From Aulostomus chinensis (lineage: Eukaryota; Chordata; Actinopteri; Syngnathiformes; Aulostomidae): 64,000 nucleotides of DNA. This document shows positions 21,599 through 31,618 of this stretch, in pieces (the first letter of the stretch is position 1; every line of letters starts with the position of its first letter). Below the pieces are notes generated by a model that saw only the letters and a program-made list of their open reading frames with translations, had not been told where the DNA came from and made no database searches. A program made the translations under genes and the position numbers. Location of the stretch: NCBI GenBank assembly GCA_037954235.1, contig JBBMOA010000001.1, forward strand, positions 33,179,074-33,243,073, written 5' to 3'.

Positions 21599-22869
21599 TA
21601 GGAGACTTTGGTTTCTGCTCCTAGATTACGGAATGACTGTGAGGCTTTTAACTGACAGACACCAGTTGAGTCAACTTCCCTTTCACAACCTGACCAAAAC
21701 AACTCTGACACCCAGAGCTCACATGTGTCAATCACCTCTGGAGAAGGTCCCGCCCCCACAGAGCAAAAATCCTCCCATCAGTGAAGAAAACTGCAGACAC
21801 CTCTTGGATGAGAGCTGAAGTGTCTTCTAGAAACCTGAAATAGTCCACTTGGAACGTTTAAATAATTCTACAATCCTACAGTTTCATTGAGCTTTTGTCC
21901 AAAGCCACGTTCATGTCTCACATGTATATAATATATATGTGACACTCTTTCATCTACTCATTGACCAAAAATGCAGTCTAATACCAGTAAATTTGTGCAG
22001 AAGAAAACGTTATTTGTGCTGCTTCTTTATTCATTTATTTAGTTTAGTTAGTATTTTTTAATGTATTTTCTTTCAAGTCACATTTTGTCCATGAACTTCA
22101 TAATCAGAGTCTCCATCTCATCACATGACTAAAGTCTGGGTTCTGTATTGGTGGTAAAATATCCTTCCATGCCCCTCACTAGTTTGCACACAGAAAAGCA
22201 TATTTTACTGGTTTCAGATCTCTTAGCTTGTTCTCTCTCTTAAACCTGCTGAGGCAGCTTTCATTGTGTGATTGATTTTAAAATATAAATATGGAACAGA
22301 ACCATTGGAATCAGATGTCAGGACATTTGAAGGAATGTCAATCTCCTGTTGAAATGTTGCAGTGTGCAGCTGAGGCTCTCTGGCAGTGGCACCAGGAGCC
22401 ACAATGGCAGAACCTGGACCCTCCTGGAGGAGAACCACAGGTGAGGGCCTTCTTGGCTCCAGATTGATGGAAATCAAGTGTCTGAGGCTGTTAGCAGCCA
22501 TGAAGTTGATCTGGTTGGCACTGGTATTTGTTCTTGCTGCAGCTCAGGAGTGATTCAGGAGAAGAGTTTCAGAACAGCCAAAGTTGGGGACTGGAATTTT
22601 AAAATTTCCCCTGGAACCAAACAACCTGGGGAGGTAAAACCTCCAATCATAGCCACTCAGATGCAGCAGCAGAAGAAGCTGACATCCACCCTGACAGTCA
22701 GAGCATCAAGTCAAGAAAACATCACCATCTTGTAGTTCCAAACCTCCACCTGTCAGATTCAGCTACTTCTTATTGTGGGACTTTAAACTTGAACACAATG
22801 GAATTTGGACAAGGAGTTTTCCTTCCAGTCCAAACATCATCGTCCAGCCTCCAACCAGAGGTCCATCAG
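21599..22869. other. No gene firmly recognised
   Basis: 22223-22735 has several short frames. One from 22500 (MKLIWLALVFVLAAAQE) looks like a signal peptide but hits a stop at once. 21920-22100 is T-rich. Nothing else is supported. Confidence 0.35.
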
Positions 22870-23115
22870 TTATCATGGAGCCACAGGTGGAGTCTGGATT
22901 CTTTTCTAGAATGAGACGGCAATGAGAGTCCTGCCAAGTGACATCACTGACATGAATGGATGACTTCAGTCACGTGACTGGAGGACACCCAGATAGCAAA
23001 GGTCCACTCATGTGTGTCCTCACTGCTCCACAGGTCTGTCAAATGTTCTGTAAAATAGTTGGACCCAGCAGAGCTGCTAGATTAGGAGTTGATGGAGTCG
23101 TTGCAGATACCAGGG
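22870..23115 (-). repeat. Dispersed repeat, inverted copy of 3125-3610
   Basis: The reverse complement matches both ends of 3125-3610 closely (for example AGCAGCTCTGCTGGGTCCAA and CTAGAAAAGAATCCAGACTC) and lacks about 220 bases of its middle. Confidence 0.7.
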
Positions 23116-23303
23116 TCCAAAGTCCAGCTTGAACCTGGTTTGTGCAGTTCTTTGTCAAGCTAGCAGCCATTCTTTTCACTGCCAAGCTAAAGTGACTTCT
23201 GTCAACAAAGGTCAACATACAAAAGGATATTTCTACTGTCAGTTCAAGATTTTGATCAAACTCCTTTTTCAGAGCTGGAACCTTCCTCTTGTGTCAGCTT
23301 TCT

Positions 23304-23570
23304 GTTCCCATCTCCATGGTAACGGTCAGTTTTGACCCACGTCTTCAATCAGCTGTCAAATAAACTAAAACAGTTTTCTATCCTCCAAGTTGTTTCCATC
23401 TCTTGGTGACCTTGTTAGGCTTCCTTATCCATGGAAATATTGGTTTGAAGATTTAGTTGTGGGCCTCTGGACCTTTTTTTAGTCACTAAACCCTGGATTT
23501 ATTTTTTCAGCAACAGAACTTTAATACAAACACAAAATGAAAAGCAGAACAAGCCAGAACCCTAAATATG
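23304..23570 (-). repeat. piggyBac-associated 3' repeat, inverted partner of 27745-28055
   Basis: The reverse complement of 27745-28055 aligns here over ~270 bp, with an extra ~45 bases in the right copy. On the minus strand it contains the same sequence found just after the broken piggyBac frame at 27.7 kb. It is probably a second, 5'-truncated copy of that element in opposite orientation. Confidence 0.7.
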
Positions 23571-24119
23571 GATTTGCAAGGTCAACAAACAACAACCAGT
23601 CAAGCAAACCAAACCAACAGAAACCAACTACAAACTGTTTGAGTCATGACAAAGTCCAGGACCCACTTTTCACCCTACAATGTAAACCAATGGGAGGCTG
23701 TCTCCTCAGACACACATAGCCCTAAACTGACGCTTCTCTCGTCTACACTGTAACTCTCTCCACTTCACAAATAACTTCACTACATTCCTGACAAAAATGC
23801 CGACGAAAATATGTTACATTCAACTTTTGACCACAATCTGGGGATTGATGAGCCTTTTTCAAACAACAAACTCTCCAAAAATCCTCTCTCCTCTCCACTC
23901 TGACAGAGAGCAGCGGGGGAGGGGCTCTTAAGAGGCTCAGCTCTGATTCTCACTTGGTGTCACACTGAGGCTTCTACCTCCTAAACTACAAGTCCCACCG
24001 CTCTCATAAAATACATCCTTGGATTCAGGACGACTCCTGCTACTTTTCTGCAGTGGACAGAAGGAGGCTCAGGCCCTAACAACACTGCCTCCAGCTTTAA
24101 TTAAGACCTCAGTTTTGTT
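23571..24119. other. No gene recognised
   Basis: Sequence between the repeat and the L2 remnant; only short open frames. Confidence 0.4.
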
Positions 24120-24440
24120 CTCTGCCTCCATGACAGGTTAATGGACATCAACTGGTCCTGAGTCACCGGGAGACACGGCGATGTCCAGCTGAGTGACATC
24201 AGCAGGACTGTGGAGGTTTATACTGAGTCTCCTGACGACAAGTGGCAGTACAGAGATATTAAAGAGGGTCTGAGCTAAAACTGAACCTTGGGGAACTTCA
24301 ACCTTTGATCTCAGAGTTCTATTTTTAATCTTAGAATTCTTTCTTTGATCTCTCCTTGATTTCTCAATGATTTCTTTGTGGACTCCAATTGTCTCTGATC
24401 TCTCAGTGAGACAAAGACAGAGCAGCTCCAACCTCAGCCT
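24120..24440 (-). mobile_element. L2-like LINE fragment (RT catalytic region, degenerate)
   Basis: On the minus strand a frame reads KVEVPQGSVLAQTLFNI, then SINLHSPADVTQLDIAVSP. In intact L2-type elements this is VPQGSVLGP...YADDTQL, the RT catalytic core. Here the YADD motif is altered to PADV, so the enzyme would be inactive. It is a short internal fragment. Confidence 0.8.
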
Positions 24441-24447
24441 CCAGGAG

Positions 24448-24519
24448 GCCCTGATCCTCTAGTGGTCAGTCCTCTGTGTTGTGGCTGCAGCAACCCTGGT
24501 TTGAATCAGGGTCCCAGCA
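24448..24519 (+). tRNA. tRNA-His-like (GTG), pseudogene
   Basis: A 72-nt sequence aligns along its length with vertebrate tRNA-His: CTAGTGGTCAG in the D arm, TCTGTGTTGTGGCTGCAG as anticodon arm with GTG, and GGTTTGAATC in the T loop. Three central pairs of the acceptor stem (GCCCTGA against TCCCAGC) are mismatched, so a cloverleaf would not close properly. No terminator T-run follows. Confidence 0.75.
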
Positions 24520-25269
24520 GCAACATTCCTACTGACTAGTGTTTGTTGTTCAACTGGACAGTTTGTCTGGTGAAGCTCTCTCAGACACTCCTTTCTTCAT
24601 CCTCCCTTCAGGCTCAGCAGCATCAGAGTCAATGTGTCTGACTCAGACCAGAACCCTCAACCTGGAGGCTGTGGTGCAATGAGAACACATCTGACAACCA
24701 ATCAGAGGAGGGTCTGTTTGACCCCTGAAAACTCCATTAAAGCCTGAGAGGAACTTGTTCTTCATCTCCAAATTCCCTCCCTGCACGTTGTCTCTCCAGA
24801 AATCATTCCAGTCCAAGTTGAACCTTAGACTAAAAGCTCCCAGTAGGTGATGCAGGCTTCACCTCACTCCTGGTTCTGGAACCTCACCAGTTCTTGCTCT
24901 CTCACCACTTGGATCTCATGTTCCTGACATCTCTGAGCTTGTTTCCTATCCACCTGTCTCATGTTGATGAGGTCATCCAGCCTGATGATCTCCATGGTTC
25001 TCCTTTGAGTGGTTCCCTCTGGGAGAGTTCTCTCTCTGTAACTTGTGTGTGTGTTTGCTCGTATCCTGTTTCTCCTTGACAGCACTTTAGTGTTTTTACC
25101 ACTGGTGTCTCATCTGTGGTTCACCTTTTATTTTACTTCTTTGTCAAAGATGAAGGTGTTTGTGGTCATTCATCAATCATGTGATGGCTCATGTGACTGT
25201 GAGTCTGATGGAGAGCTTGTAGCGTCTCTCACTCTGATCACTTCAGGCTATTGAAGCTACTCAGATGTA
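24520..25269. other. No gene recognised
   Basis: Sequence between the tRNA-His pseudogene and tRNA-Lys; open frames here are featureless. Confidence 0.4.
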
Positions 25270-25342
25270 GCCTGACTAGCTCAGTCGGTAGAGCATGAGA
25301 CTCTTAATCTCAGGGTCGTGGGTTCAAGCCCCACGTTGGGCG
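25270..25342 (+). tRNA. tRNA-Lys (anticodon CTT)
   Basis: A 73-nt cloverleaf. The acceptor GCCTGAC pairs with GTTGGGC through two wobble pairs, the D arm is TAGCTCAGTCGGTAGAGCA, the anticodon loop ACTCTTAAT gives CTT, and the T arm is GTGGGTTCAAGCCCCAC. It departs from the usual GCCCGGC acceptor start but stays paired. No TTTT lies within ~60 nt downstream. Confidence 0.92.
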
Positions 25343-25660
25343 TTCATCTTGAACATCCCTGCTTGTCCTCTCACTTTCTGCAGCTGTGGGGCTTTGATTG
25401 GAATTGAAAGAAAAATCGCTGAATGAACAACACAAACACAGGCTGTGTCTGAAGGTCCACACCTGCACCCGACTCAGAATGAAAAAACCAGTGTGGACTC
25501 AATTGTATCCACTGTCAATTCTGATTCTGGAGAAATTTCTTCATATGTATTGATGGGCGCGAGCCAAGCAGAAATTTCCCACAATGCCGTAGTGTTTGGT
25601 CAGTGTTGAGCAGGCGTCAGTCTGACAATGATCTCATATTATTGTGTCATCACCTGACCA
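25343..25660. other. No gene recognised
   Basis: Non-coding; no structure seen. Confidence 0.4.
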
Positions 25661-25850
25661 GACCCAAAAGTAGGCTCAGGTATCAGTTTCTTCTCAATGC
25701 TAATGTCTGCTAGCTTAGTCTGCTACTTTGATGGCTCTGCCTGCTCAAAGGTCCAGACCCAAAAGTAGGCTCAGGTATCAGTTTCTTCTCAATGCTAATG
25801 TCTGCTAGCTTAGTCTGCTACTTTGATGGCTCTGCCTGCTCAAAGGTCCA
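25661..25850 (+). repeat. 95-bp perfect tandem duplication
   Basis: A 95-bp unit beginning GACCCAAAAGTAGGCTCAGG occurs twice head to tail without a visible difference, and the start of a third unit (GACCC) follows at 25851. The identity indicates a recent duplication. Confidence 0.92.
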
Positions 25851-26194
25851 GACCCCTGGATGTGGTGGTTCCTACCTGAACGTAGATTCTGTCAGCTCAT
25901 GTTGTTAAATCAACTCACCAGGAACACCAGTAGATTTCAATGGACTGACAATGAGTCTCATTGAATGGGTGTCTCGTCCAACGAGAAACAATCAGTCTCA
26001 GGTTGAAGCTCATCAATGAGGTCTTGTGGATCAGTGGCTTGCATGAATGAATGAGTTGGAAGACTTCTTGGAAATTAAAGTGGATTTAATACAATGAAGA
26101 AAACCCTTAAGACAGAGTGATAATTCCAGCAGAGTAATTAAGGCCCATATTGAGTAGCAGGTATGAATTAGCCTGGATTTATCTGAGCTTGAAC
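25851..26194. other. No gene recognised
   Basis: Non-coding, AT-rich towards 26100. Confidence 0.4.
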
Positions 26195-26285
26195 ATGAAT
26201 GGATGACTTCAGTCACGTGACTGGATGACTTCAGTCACATGACCCAAACAGCGACCATCAGTCTCCTTCCAATCCTGTACTTTGG
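26195..26285 (-). repeat. Dispersed repeat, partial copy of 3125-3610
   Basis: The reverse complement matches 3365-3560 in parts (GGTCGCTGTTTGGG and GTCATCCAGTCACGTGACTG), including the short tandem units. Confidence 0.6.
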
Positions 26286-26724
26286 TAAACAACAAAAACA
26301 GAGTAAAAGTCTCTGGCAACATATTTGTTTCCTGTAGGGTTTCTTCATGTATGTGTGGTGTACCTGCTTTCCCAGAGGACTGCCATCTTTGTTCTGTGGG
26401 CTGACATGTTTTAGTGTCAGCACAGGTCATAGCGCTGAGACTTAACTCTCATTCTCCTCCAAGTATTATTTCCACCTCACACTCCTGCATATATTCAAGT
26501 GAACAGGGAACACAAATTCATGCTCAACTTCTCCTGTGTATTCATCCACAGTCACTAAACAACAACCAAACCAAACAAAAGAGGTTTGCTAGCATGGCGA
26601 TCAGCTGTAGTTCACCATCATCTGGGTTCAAATCCCACCACTGCCATCATGTCCCAGGTCACAGGAGAGGTATGGCAGGTCTCTCGCAGCCTTTCCTTTC
26701 ACTTCCACAGGTATCTTCAAACCT
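26286..26724. other. No gene recognised
   Basis: Near 26627 there is a B-box-like GGGTTCAAATCCC with no clear A box or cloverleaf around it. Confidence 0.35.
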
Positions 26725-27110
26725 GTGACCAAAAGAAGAAGTAGGTCCTGAAAACTCTCCAGCTGGTCCAGAACACTGCTGCCCGTGTGTTGACTAGAAC
26801 TAGTAGAAGAGACCATGTCTCTCCTGTACTGGCTTCTCTGCATGGCTCCCTGTCACATTCAGAATAGAATTCTAAATTCTCCTTCTACCATCAAAGTCCT
26901 CAACAGTCAGGCTCCTTCCTACCTGACAGAGCTCCTAGTCCCCTATTATCCAGCTAGAACCCTTCACTCCCAGGATGCAGGGTTACTGTTGGTTCCTAGA
27001 GTTCTAGAAGTAGAATGGAGCCAGAGCCTTCAGCTATCAGGCTCCCCTCCTGTGGAACCGTCTCCCAGTTTCAGTGCTCACAGTGGTCCTCAGTGAGCTC
27101 AGGGAGCTTG
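26725..27110 (+). mobile_element. L2-like LINE fragment, 3' part of ORF2
   Basis: Frames read TLQLVQNTAARVLTRTSRRD, then APSYLTELLVPYYPARTLHS, the conserved region downstream of the RT in fish L2-type LINEs. The order fits, but at least one frame change is needed near 26850, and the text decays after 27000. Plus strand, directly upstream of the piggyBac fragment. Confidence 0.8.
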
Positions 27111-27199
27111 TGAGGATAACCAGACACATGAAAAACTACAGGGAACATTGGCTGGAGCTCAGTATCTCCTGATGTACATGGCAGGGAAGCTGCTGCTGA

Positions 27200-27735
27200 T
27201 GTCATCAAAATGAGCCCTGGAATCACAAGGTTTGCTGTGACGAGAGGCACTGACATCAAGACATGTTTGGAGCTGTTTATGGTTGATGGTTCTGTTCATT
27301 CCACTGTCACTAAAAAGAGTCAGCATTGCTGTGACAAACCTCAAAGGAAAAAAAGTCCATGGTGACAAGTGGAAAGACATTGATGAGGGACACCTGGATG
27401 CTTCTGTTGGTGTTCTTCTTCTTCCTGGAGTGTTCAGATCCTGCAGTGAGGCCACTGATCGTCTCTGGGACGCATCGACAGGCAGAAATATTTTCCGGGC
27501 CACAAGGCCACTTCAGAACTTTCAACGAACATCAAGAGTCCTCAGATTTGACGACAGAGACACCGGAGCAAGAACTGACAAGCTTGCCCCCATTGGGGAT
27601 GTCTGGGAAAGATGGGTGCAGCTCCTTGCACCAACATTCATCCCAGGGCCAGAGGTGAGAGTGGATGAACGTCTTGTCCCTTTCTGAGGAAAATGCCCCT
27701 TCCAGCAGTCCATGCCCAGTAACCAGGAAGGACGG
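27200..27735 (+). pseudogene. piggyBac-type (PGBD4-like) transposase fragment, broken
   Basis: Transposase of the piggyBac superfamily, N-terminal half of the catalytic region only. Starting near 27210, MSPGITRFAV and DIKTCLELFM match the family's start. After a frame change near 27310 the text continues KKVHGDKWKDIDEGHLDASV, LLLPGVFRS and VDERLVPF. The next codon is TGA at 27685 where the family has arginine (CGA to TGA fits CpG decay). GKCPFQQSMPSNQ follows in frame and then the match is lost. The distal catalytic part is absent, so the product cannot transpose. An L2 fragment lies just upstream, and a repeat with an inverted partner at 23304-23570 lies just downstream. Confidence 0.85.
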
Positions 27736-27744
27736 CAGAGCAGA

Positions 27745-28055
27745 GTTTGTGTTCTGGCTTGTTCTGCTTTTCATTTAGTGTTTATATTAAAGTTCTGTTG
27801 CTGAAAAAAAGACTTTTATGCCAAAACCCAAAGGTTCATTTGATCATTTTTTTAATTGAAATCGAGGGTTTACTGACTAAAAAAAGGTCCAGAGGCCCAC
27901 AACAAAATATTCAAATCAATATTTCCATGGATAAGGAAGCCTACCAAGGAAACCAAGAGATGGAAACAACTTGGATGATAGAAAATTGTTTTTAGTGAAT
28001 TTTACAGCTGATTGAAGATGTGGGTCAAAACTGACCGTTACCATAGAGATGGGAA
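27745..28055 (+). repeat. piggyBac-associated 3' repeat, inverted partner of 23304-23570
   Basis: Directly follows the broken piggyBac frame and matches the reverse complement of 23304-23570. It is taken as the 3' non-coding end of the same element family. Confidence 0.7.
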
Positions 28056-28081
28056 CAGAAAACTCAAATGGAAGCTCAAAA

Positions 28082-28154
28082 GGGGACTTAGCTCCAATGG
28101 TAGAGTGCTAGCTTAGCATGTGGGAGGTAGAGGGATCCATGCCCTCATTCTCCA
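28082..28154 (+). tRNA. tRNA-Ala (AGC), decaying copy
   Basis: A 73-nt tRNA-like sequence with AGC in the loop TTAGCAT, most like the vertebrate Ala-AGC subtype that starts GGGGAATTAGCTC. Mismatches include C6 opposite T in the acceptor stem and A-G in the anticodon stem (CTAGC/GTGGG). The A-box (CTCCAATGG) and B-box (GGATCCATGCC) each carry a change. No T-run follows, so it is probably a pseudogene. Confidence 0.75.
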
Positions 28155-28796
28155 GAATACTTCAGCTTGTTCTGTTGATCAGAGGAGCTGCTGGGTGATG
28201 AATGCTGATGTTTGTCCACTGCTGTGATAAAGTGTCCCCTGTTACTGAGATGAGAATGAACACCTGCTCAGGTCAATGCTGCAATCAAACCAGGGACTCT
28301 GAACCTCCCACACAGTGAAGGAGTTTGTCCTGCAGGTTGATGGACGCTTATTAAGTTCTATCTTTGATCAAATATAAGAAATGTAAAATAATTCAACATT
28401 GATTGCATTTCCCTCCTTTCTTTGGTGCCCTCAGACTTTCTGAGAACTGTAGGAGGAACTGCTCTCTGTTTTGTGTTTGTTCTGCTCAGTGTAGGAAGGA
28501 ACGAAAGACCGGAGCTCTAAGTTTTCCAGTTCCTACATCAGTGAACAGACTTTCTGTGCTGCGAGGAACCAAAGCTACTAAGGAGGATTACAGAGTTTGG
28601 GAGTCAGTGACTTAATAGAGTCTAACAAAGGGTTGAACCTGAATGAGACAGTCACCCTTCAACATGGGGCCATGGCAGAGTGAACCAAGAACACTACAAT
28701 GGGGGTGAGAGTGGAGGCATGATGGATTCACAGTTCATCACCTCCACCATCATGTGGACCACCTGATCACCTCTCCCTCAACCTCTAAATAACTCA
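28155..28796. other. Repeat-derived sequence, no gene recognised
   Basis: 28165-28300 is the reverse complement of 7160-7290 (CAGCAGCTCCTCTGATTA side). A 70-codon frame at 28403-28615 has no domain. Confidence 0.45.
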
Positions 28797-28868
28797 TTCC
28801 CTGACTGGGAATCGAACCCAGGCCGCGGCGGTGAGAGCGCCGAATCCTAGCCACTAGACCATCAGGGA
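28797..28868 (-). tRNA. tRNA-Glu (anticodon CTC)
   Basis: A 72-nt cloverleaf read on the minus strand: acceptor TCCCTGA/TCAGGGA with discriminator A, D arm GGTCTAGTGGCTAGGATTCG, anticodon CTC in CTCTCAC, T arm CTGGGTTCGATTCCCAG. Nearly identical to the vertebrate Glu-CTC gene. No TTTT within ~55 nt downstream. Confidence 0.94.
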
Positions 28869-30500
28869 CCACATTGAGCTCTCCAACAACAGAGACTATC
28901 GACAATGACTCAAGAACACAGGACTCTGTGGTCTCAGCTTGAGATGCAGAGGGTCCACCAAGACCACCACACACCTCACCCTCCTAAAGACAGTCCACCC
29001 CAAGGATCCTGTCCCCCTCTGCTCCAACTCAGCCCTCCATTCATAACTGACTTTGTCTCAGTCTCTTCACAATGCCAGTCACTGAAACACTGACAATGTG
29101 ATGGGGCTTCCTGTCTTTATTACATTTTCTTCAAAGGATCCCGTGTGTCTTCTTTCTCTCTGTCTGTACTTGAGTGTGGTACCAGGCCCAGCTTGAACGG
29201 GTGACTGTGTCTGAGTGGGTCGAGGCTGGGCTGCAGGTATTGGGAGGTTAGAACCCATCTGTGAGGCTCCAGGTGGAGCGATCACCTGTGAGGGTCCAGG
29301 GACAGCAGGAAGCTGCACAGATGGTAAAGACATGGAGGGGAGACAGGTGGTGCTAGAGCAGTAACAGGAAGTGTCTGGCATTTTGGTTCATCCTGTGAGA
29401 TGACGTGAGGTTGTGGTTTTGCCTCCAGCCTCACCTCCTCATCAGTGTTCAAAAGGTTCAAAGGTGAAAAAATGGGATTCAACCAAACAGCTGGAATGAA
29501 GAGTTGGTAACACTTGCAGAGCTGCAGGGAGCTGGACAGGTCTCACCATGGGGGGATTTGTCCCACAGATCCTGCTGAAGTGGCTCCTCCTCCTGAGACC
29601 TGCAATGCTGGCTGGACCTTTGGAAAAAGAACACAACAAATCTTCATAAACATTTACTTCAGCAGGAACACACAAGAAGGTGGGACTGGTTCCTTTTTCA
29701 TGTTCACTATTTTGTCGTCTTGGTTCATGTTTTGGTTGTCAAAGTTAATTCTGAATATTTGTGGAAAGTTCGCCTGCCTTTACTTGTACCAATACTTCCT
29801 TTAGTAACAAATTAAAAAGCTCAAGCTAAACTTCAGTCAGGACAACCATTCTTTCTCATTCTTCGACCTCTGTTTTATGTCCATGACCATCCTGTCTGTC
29901 ACCTTTGGTGATGGAGACATCAGTTGATGACATCAGCAACGGTCCTCAACCTAACTGCCTCTGCCAGAAGCGAGCTGTCATCTGTCTCAGGGGACACAGT
30001 CAAGTGGACCGGGGCGGATGAGGGCCTGCTGCTTCCTTGAAATATTTCTCAATATTTCAGTTGCAACTGTATAGTGATGGTGGCTCAGTTTAGAGCTGTC
30101 AATCAATGTTAATAATTGATCTTAGCATCTGGAGATTATTTTAGGAACACAAATACTTTTACTTCATTCTGAGGATGAGCAGACATTCAATATAATGATT
30201 ATTTATTAGTCAAAGACTCCTGCTGGTCAGAGAGGATCTGGGCTGGATTGGAAAGCTTCAGAGAGGGAAACCTTCACTCTGGATTGGACTGAGAACGGAG
30301 CAGCCTCAGCTTCCTGGAGCCTGACTTGCCTCTGTGGTCTAAGGTTGTGTGGGCTGACATCACAGTGAAACTACCTAGATCACAGAGCCTTTGAGATCAC
30401 AGGCTGACTTCCTTTTTTCCGTAAAATGAAGAATAATAATTTAAAAAATGTTGTGTCTGTGTTTGTGTTGCTGCATCAGTTAAACAGTGACTCTGACAGA
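28869..30500. other. No gene firmly recognised
   Basis: On the minus strand, 29079-29675 has three overlapping proline/serine-rich frames, one with SLPSVQLPAVPGPSQVIAPP. They could be decayed coding sequence, but no family or splice pattern is recognised. The rest is non-coding and AT-rich near 29700-29830 and 30050-30200. Confidence 0.35.
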
Positions 30501-30572
30501 GGGGATGTAGCTCAGTGGTAGAGCGCATGCTTTGCATGTATGAGGCCCCGTGTTCAATCCCCGGCACCTCCA
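30501..30572 (+). tRNA. tRNA-Ala (anticodon TGC)
   Basis: A 72-nt cloverleaf: acceptor GGGGATG pairing with CACCTCC (wobble at G3 and G7-C), D arm TAGCTCAGTGGTAGAGCGCA, loop TTTGCAT with TGC, T loop TTCAATC. One T-stem pair is mismatched (CCGTG against CCCGG, where the usual gene has CCGGG). Otherwise it matches the vertebrate Ala-TGC gene. No T4 terminator follows. Confidence 0.88.
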
Positions 30573-30691
30573 GCTGGTCCTTTGGAGCCTTCATCTTATC
30601 AGCTAAATTGATCCATAAATGTGACAACAGTTGATAACAAACTACCAGAAGAGAAACCAGTCTGTTGCATATCAAAGTATTTGTAGCTGCG

Positions 30692-30835
30692 TCAGTGTGA
30701 CTGTGAGCCTTCATTTGTTTCCTCCAAAAAGTTTAAAATGAACTCAATGCTGAATCCCTCGTCGTCATCACTGAGCTGCAGAATTGGTCCATGCAGGAGG
30801 CTGAGCAGGTCTTCCTCTCTGGTCCAGTGTCTCAG
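30692..30835 (-). other. Coding-like stretch of unknown origin
   Basis: A minus-strand frame reads HWTREEDLLSLLHGPILQL, then DDDEGFSIEFILNFLEE, and ends at TGA (30692-30694). The balanced, protein-like wording differs from the surrounding low-grade frames. It may be the last exon of a gene or a piece of a transposon; no family was recognised and no clear acceptor is seen. Confidence 0.3.
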
Positions 30836-31178
30836 CACAGGTCAGAGTAGAGAATTAAAACATGAACACAAAACTTTATCAGCTGTTTACTGATATCAGT
30901 GACTACCTTCAAGTAAGAGTGTTCGTGAATGGACCCTTTTTAAAGTTTATGTTATAATGTTTGAAAAATGATGCTCACAAAATCAATATAAAAGTGTTTG
31001 TGCTAAAATGATTCCAGTAGATTTTATTGCCATTTTAAGAGTTCAAGCGTAATTTGATGACATTGTTTGATGTCATGACTCTCAGTTACTTTAGCAGGAC
31101 CATCGTGACATGAAATCTTCCTCATCATCCCATATTGACCCTCAACCCCTCACACAGAACCAGGAGCCCTCAACTGAA
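30836..31178. other. No gene recognised
   Basis: AT-rich flank of the tandem arrays. Confidence 0.4.
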
Positions 31179-31618
31179 GGAACCTTTAAAACTGAGAAGT
31201 TGGACAGAAAGCAGTATTTTGGTGGAACGAACCTTTAAAACTATAAATTAGAAAGTATTTTGTTGGAATGAACCTTAAAAACTATAAATTAGAAAGTATT
31301 TTGGTGGAACGAACCTTTAAAACTATAAATTAGTAAGTATTTTGGTGGAATGAACCTTTAAAACTATAAATTAGAAAGTATTTGGTGGAGTGAACCTTTA
31401 AAACTATAAATTAGAAAGTATTTTGGTGGAATGAACCTTTAAAACTATAAATTAGAACGTATTTTGGTGGAACGAACCTTTAAAACTATAAATTAGAAAG
31501 TATTTTGGTGGAACGAACCTTTAAAACTATAAATTAGAACGTATTTTGGTGGAACGAACCTTTAAAACTATAAATTAGAAAGTATTTTGGTGGAACGAAC
31601 CTTTAAAACTATAAATTG
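31179..31618 (+). repeat. 41-bp minisatellite bordering the satellite
   Basis: About ten copies of a ~41-bp unit (ACCTTTAAAACTATAAATTA, then GAAAGTATTTTGGTGGAACGA). The first unit is diverged and the later ones are nearly identical. The array changes directly into the 43-bp satellite at AAATTGTAAGAGTTGC. Both units contain ACGAACCT, so the junction may have formed at that shared short sequence. Confidence 0.92.

Noticed and set aside
26590..26660. tRNA-like segment with GGGTTCAAATCCC
   Set aside because: Only a B-box-like match; no acceptor stem, D arm or anticodon arm folds around it, and the T stem has a mismatch.
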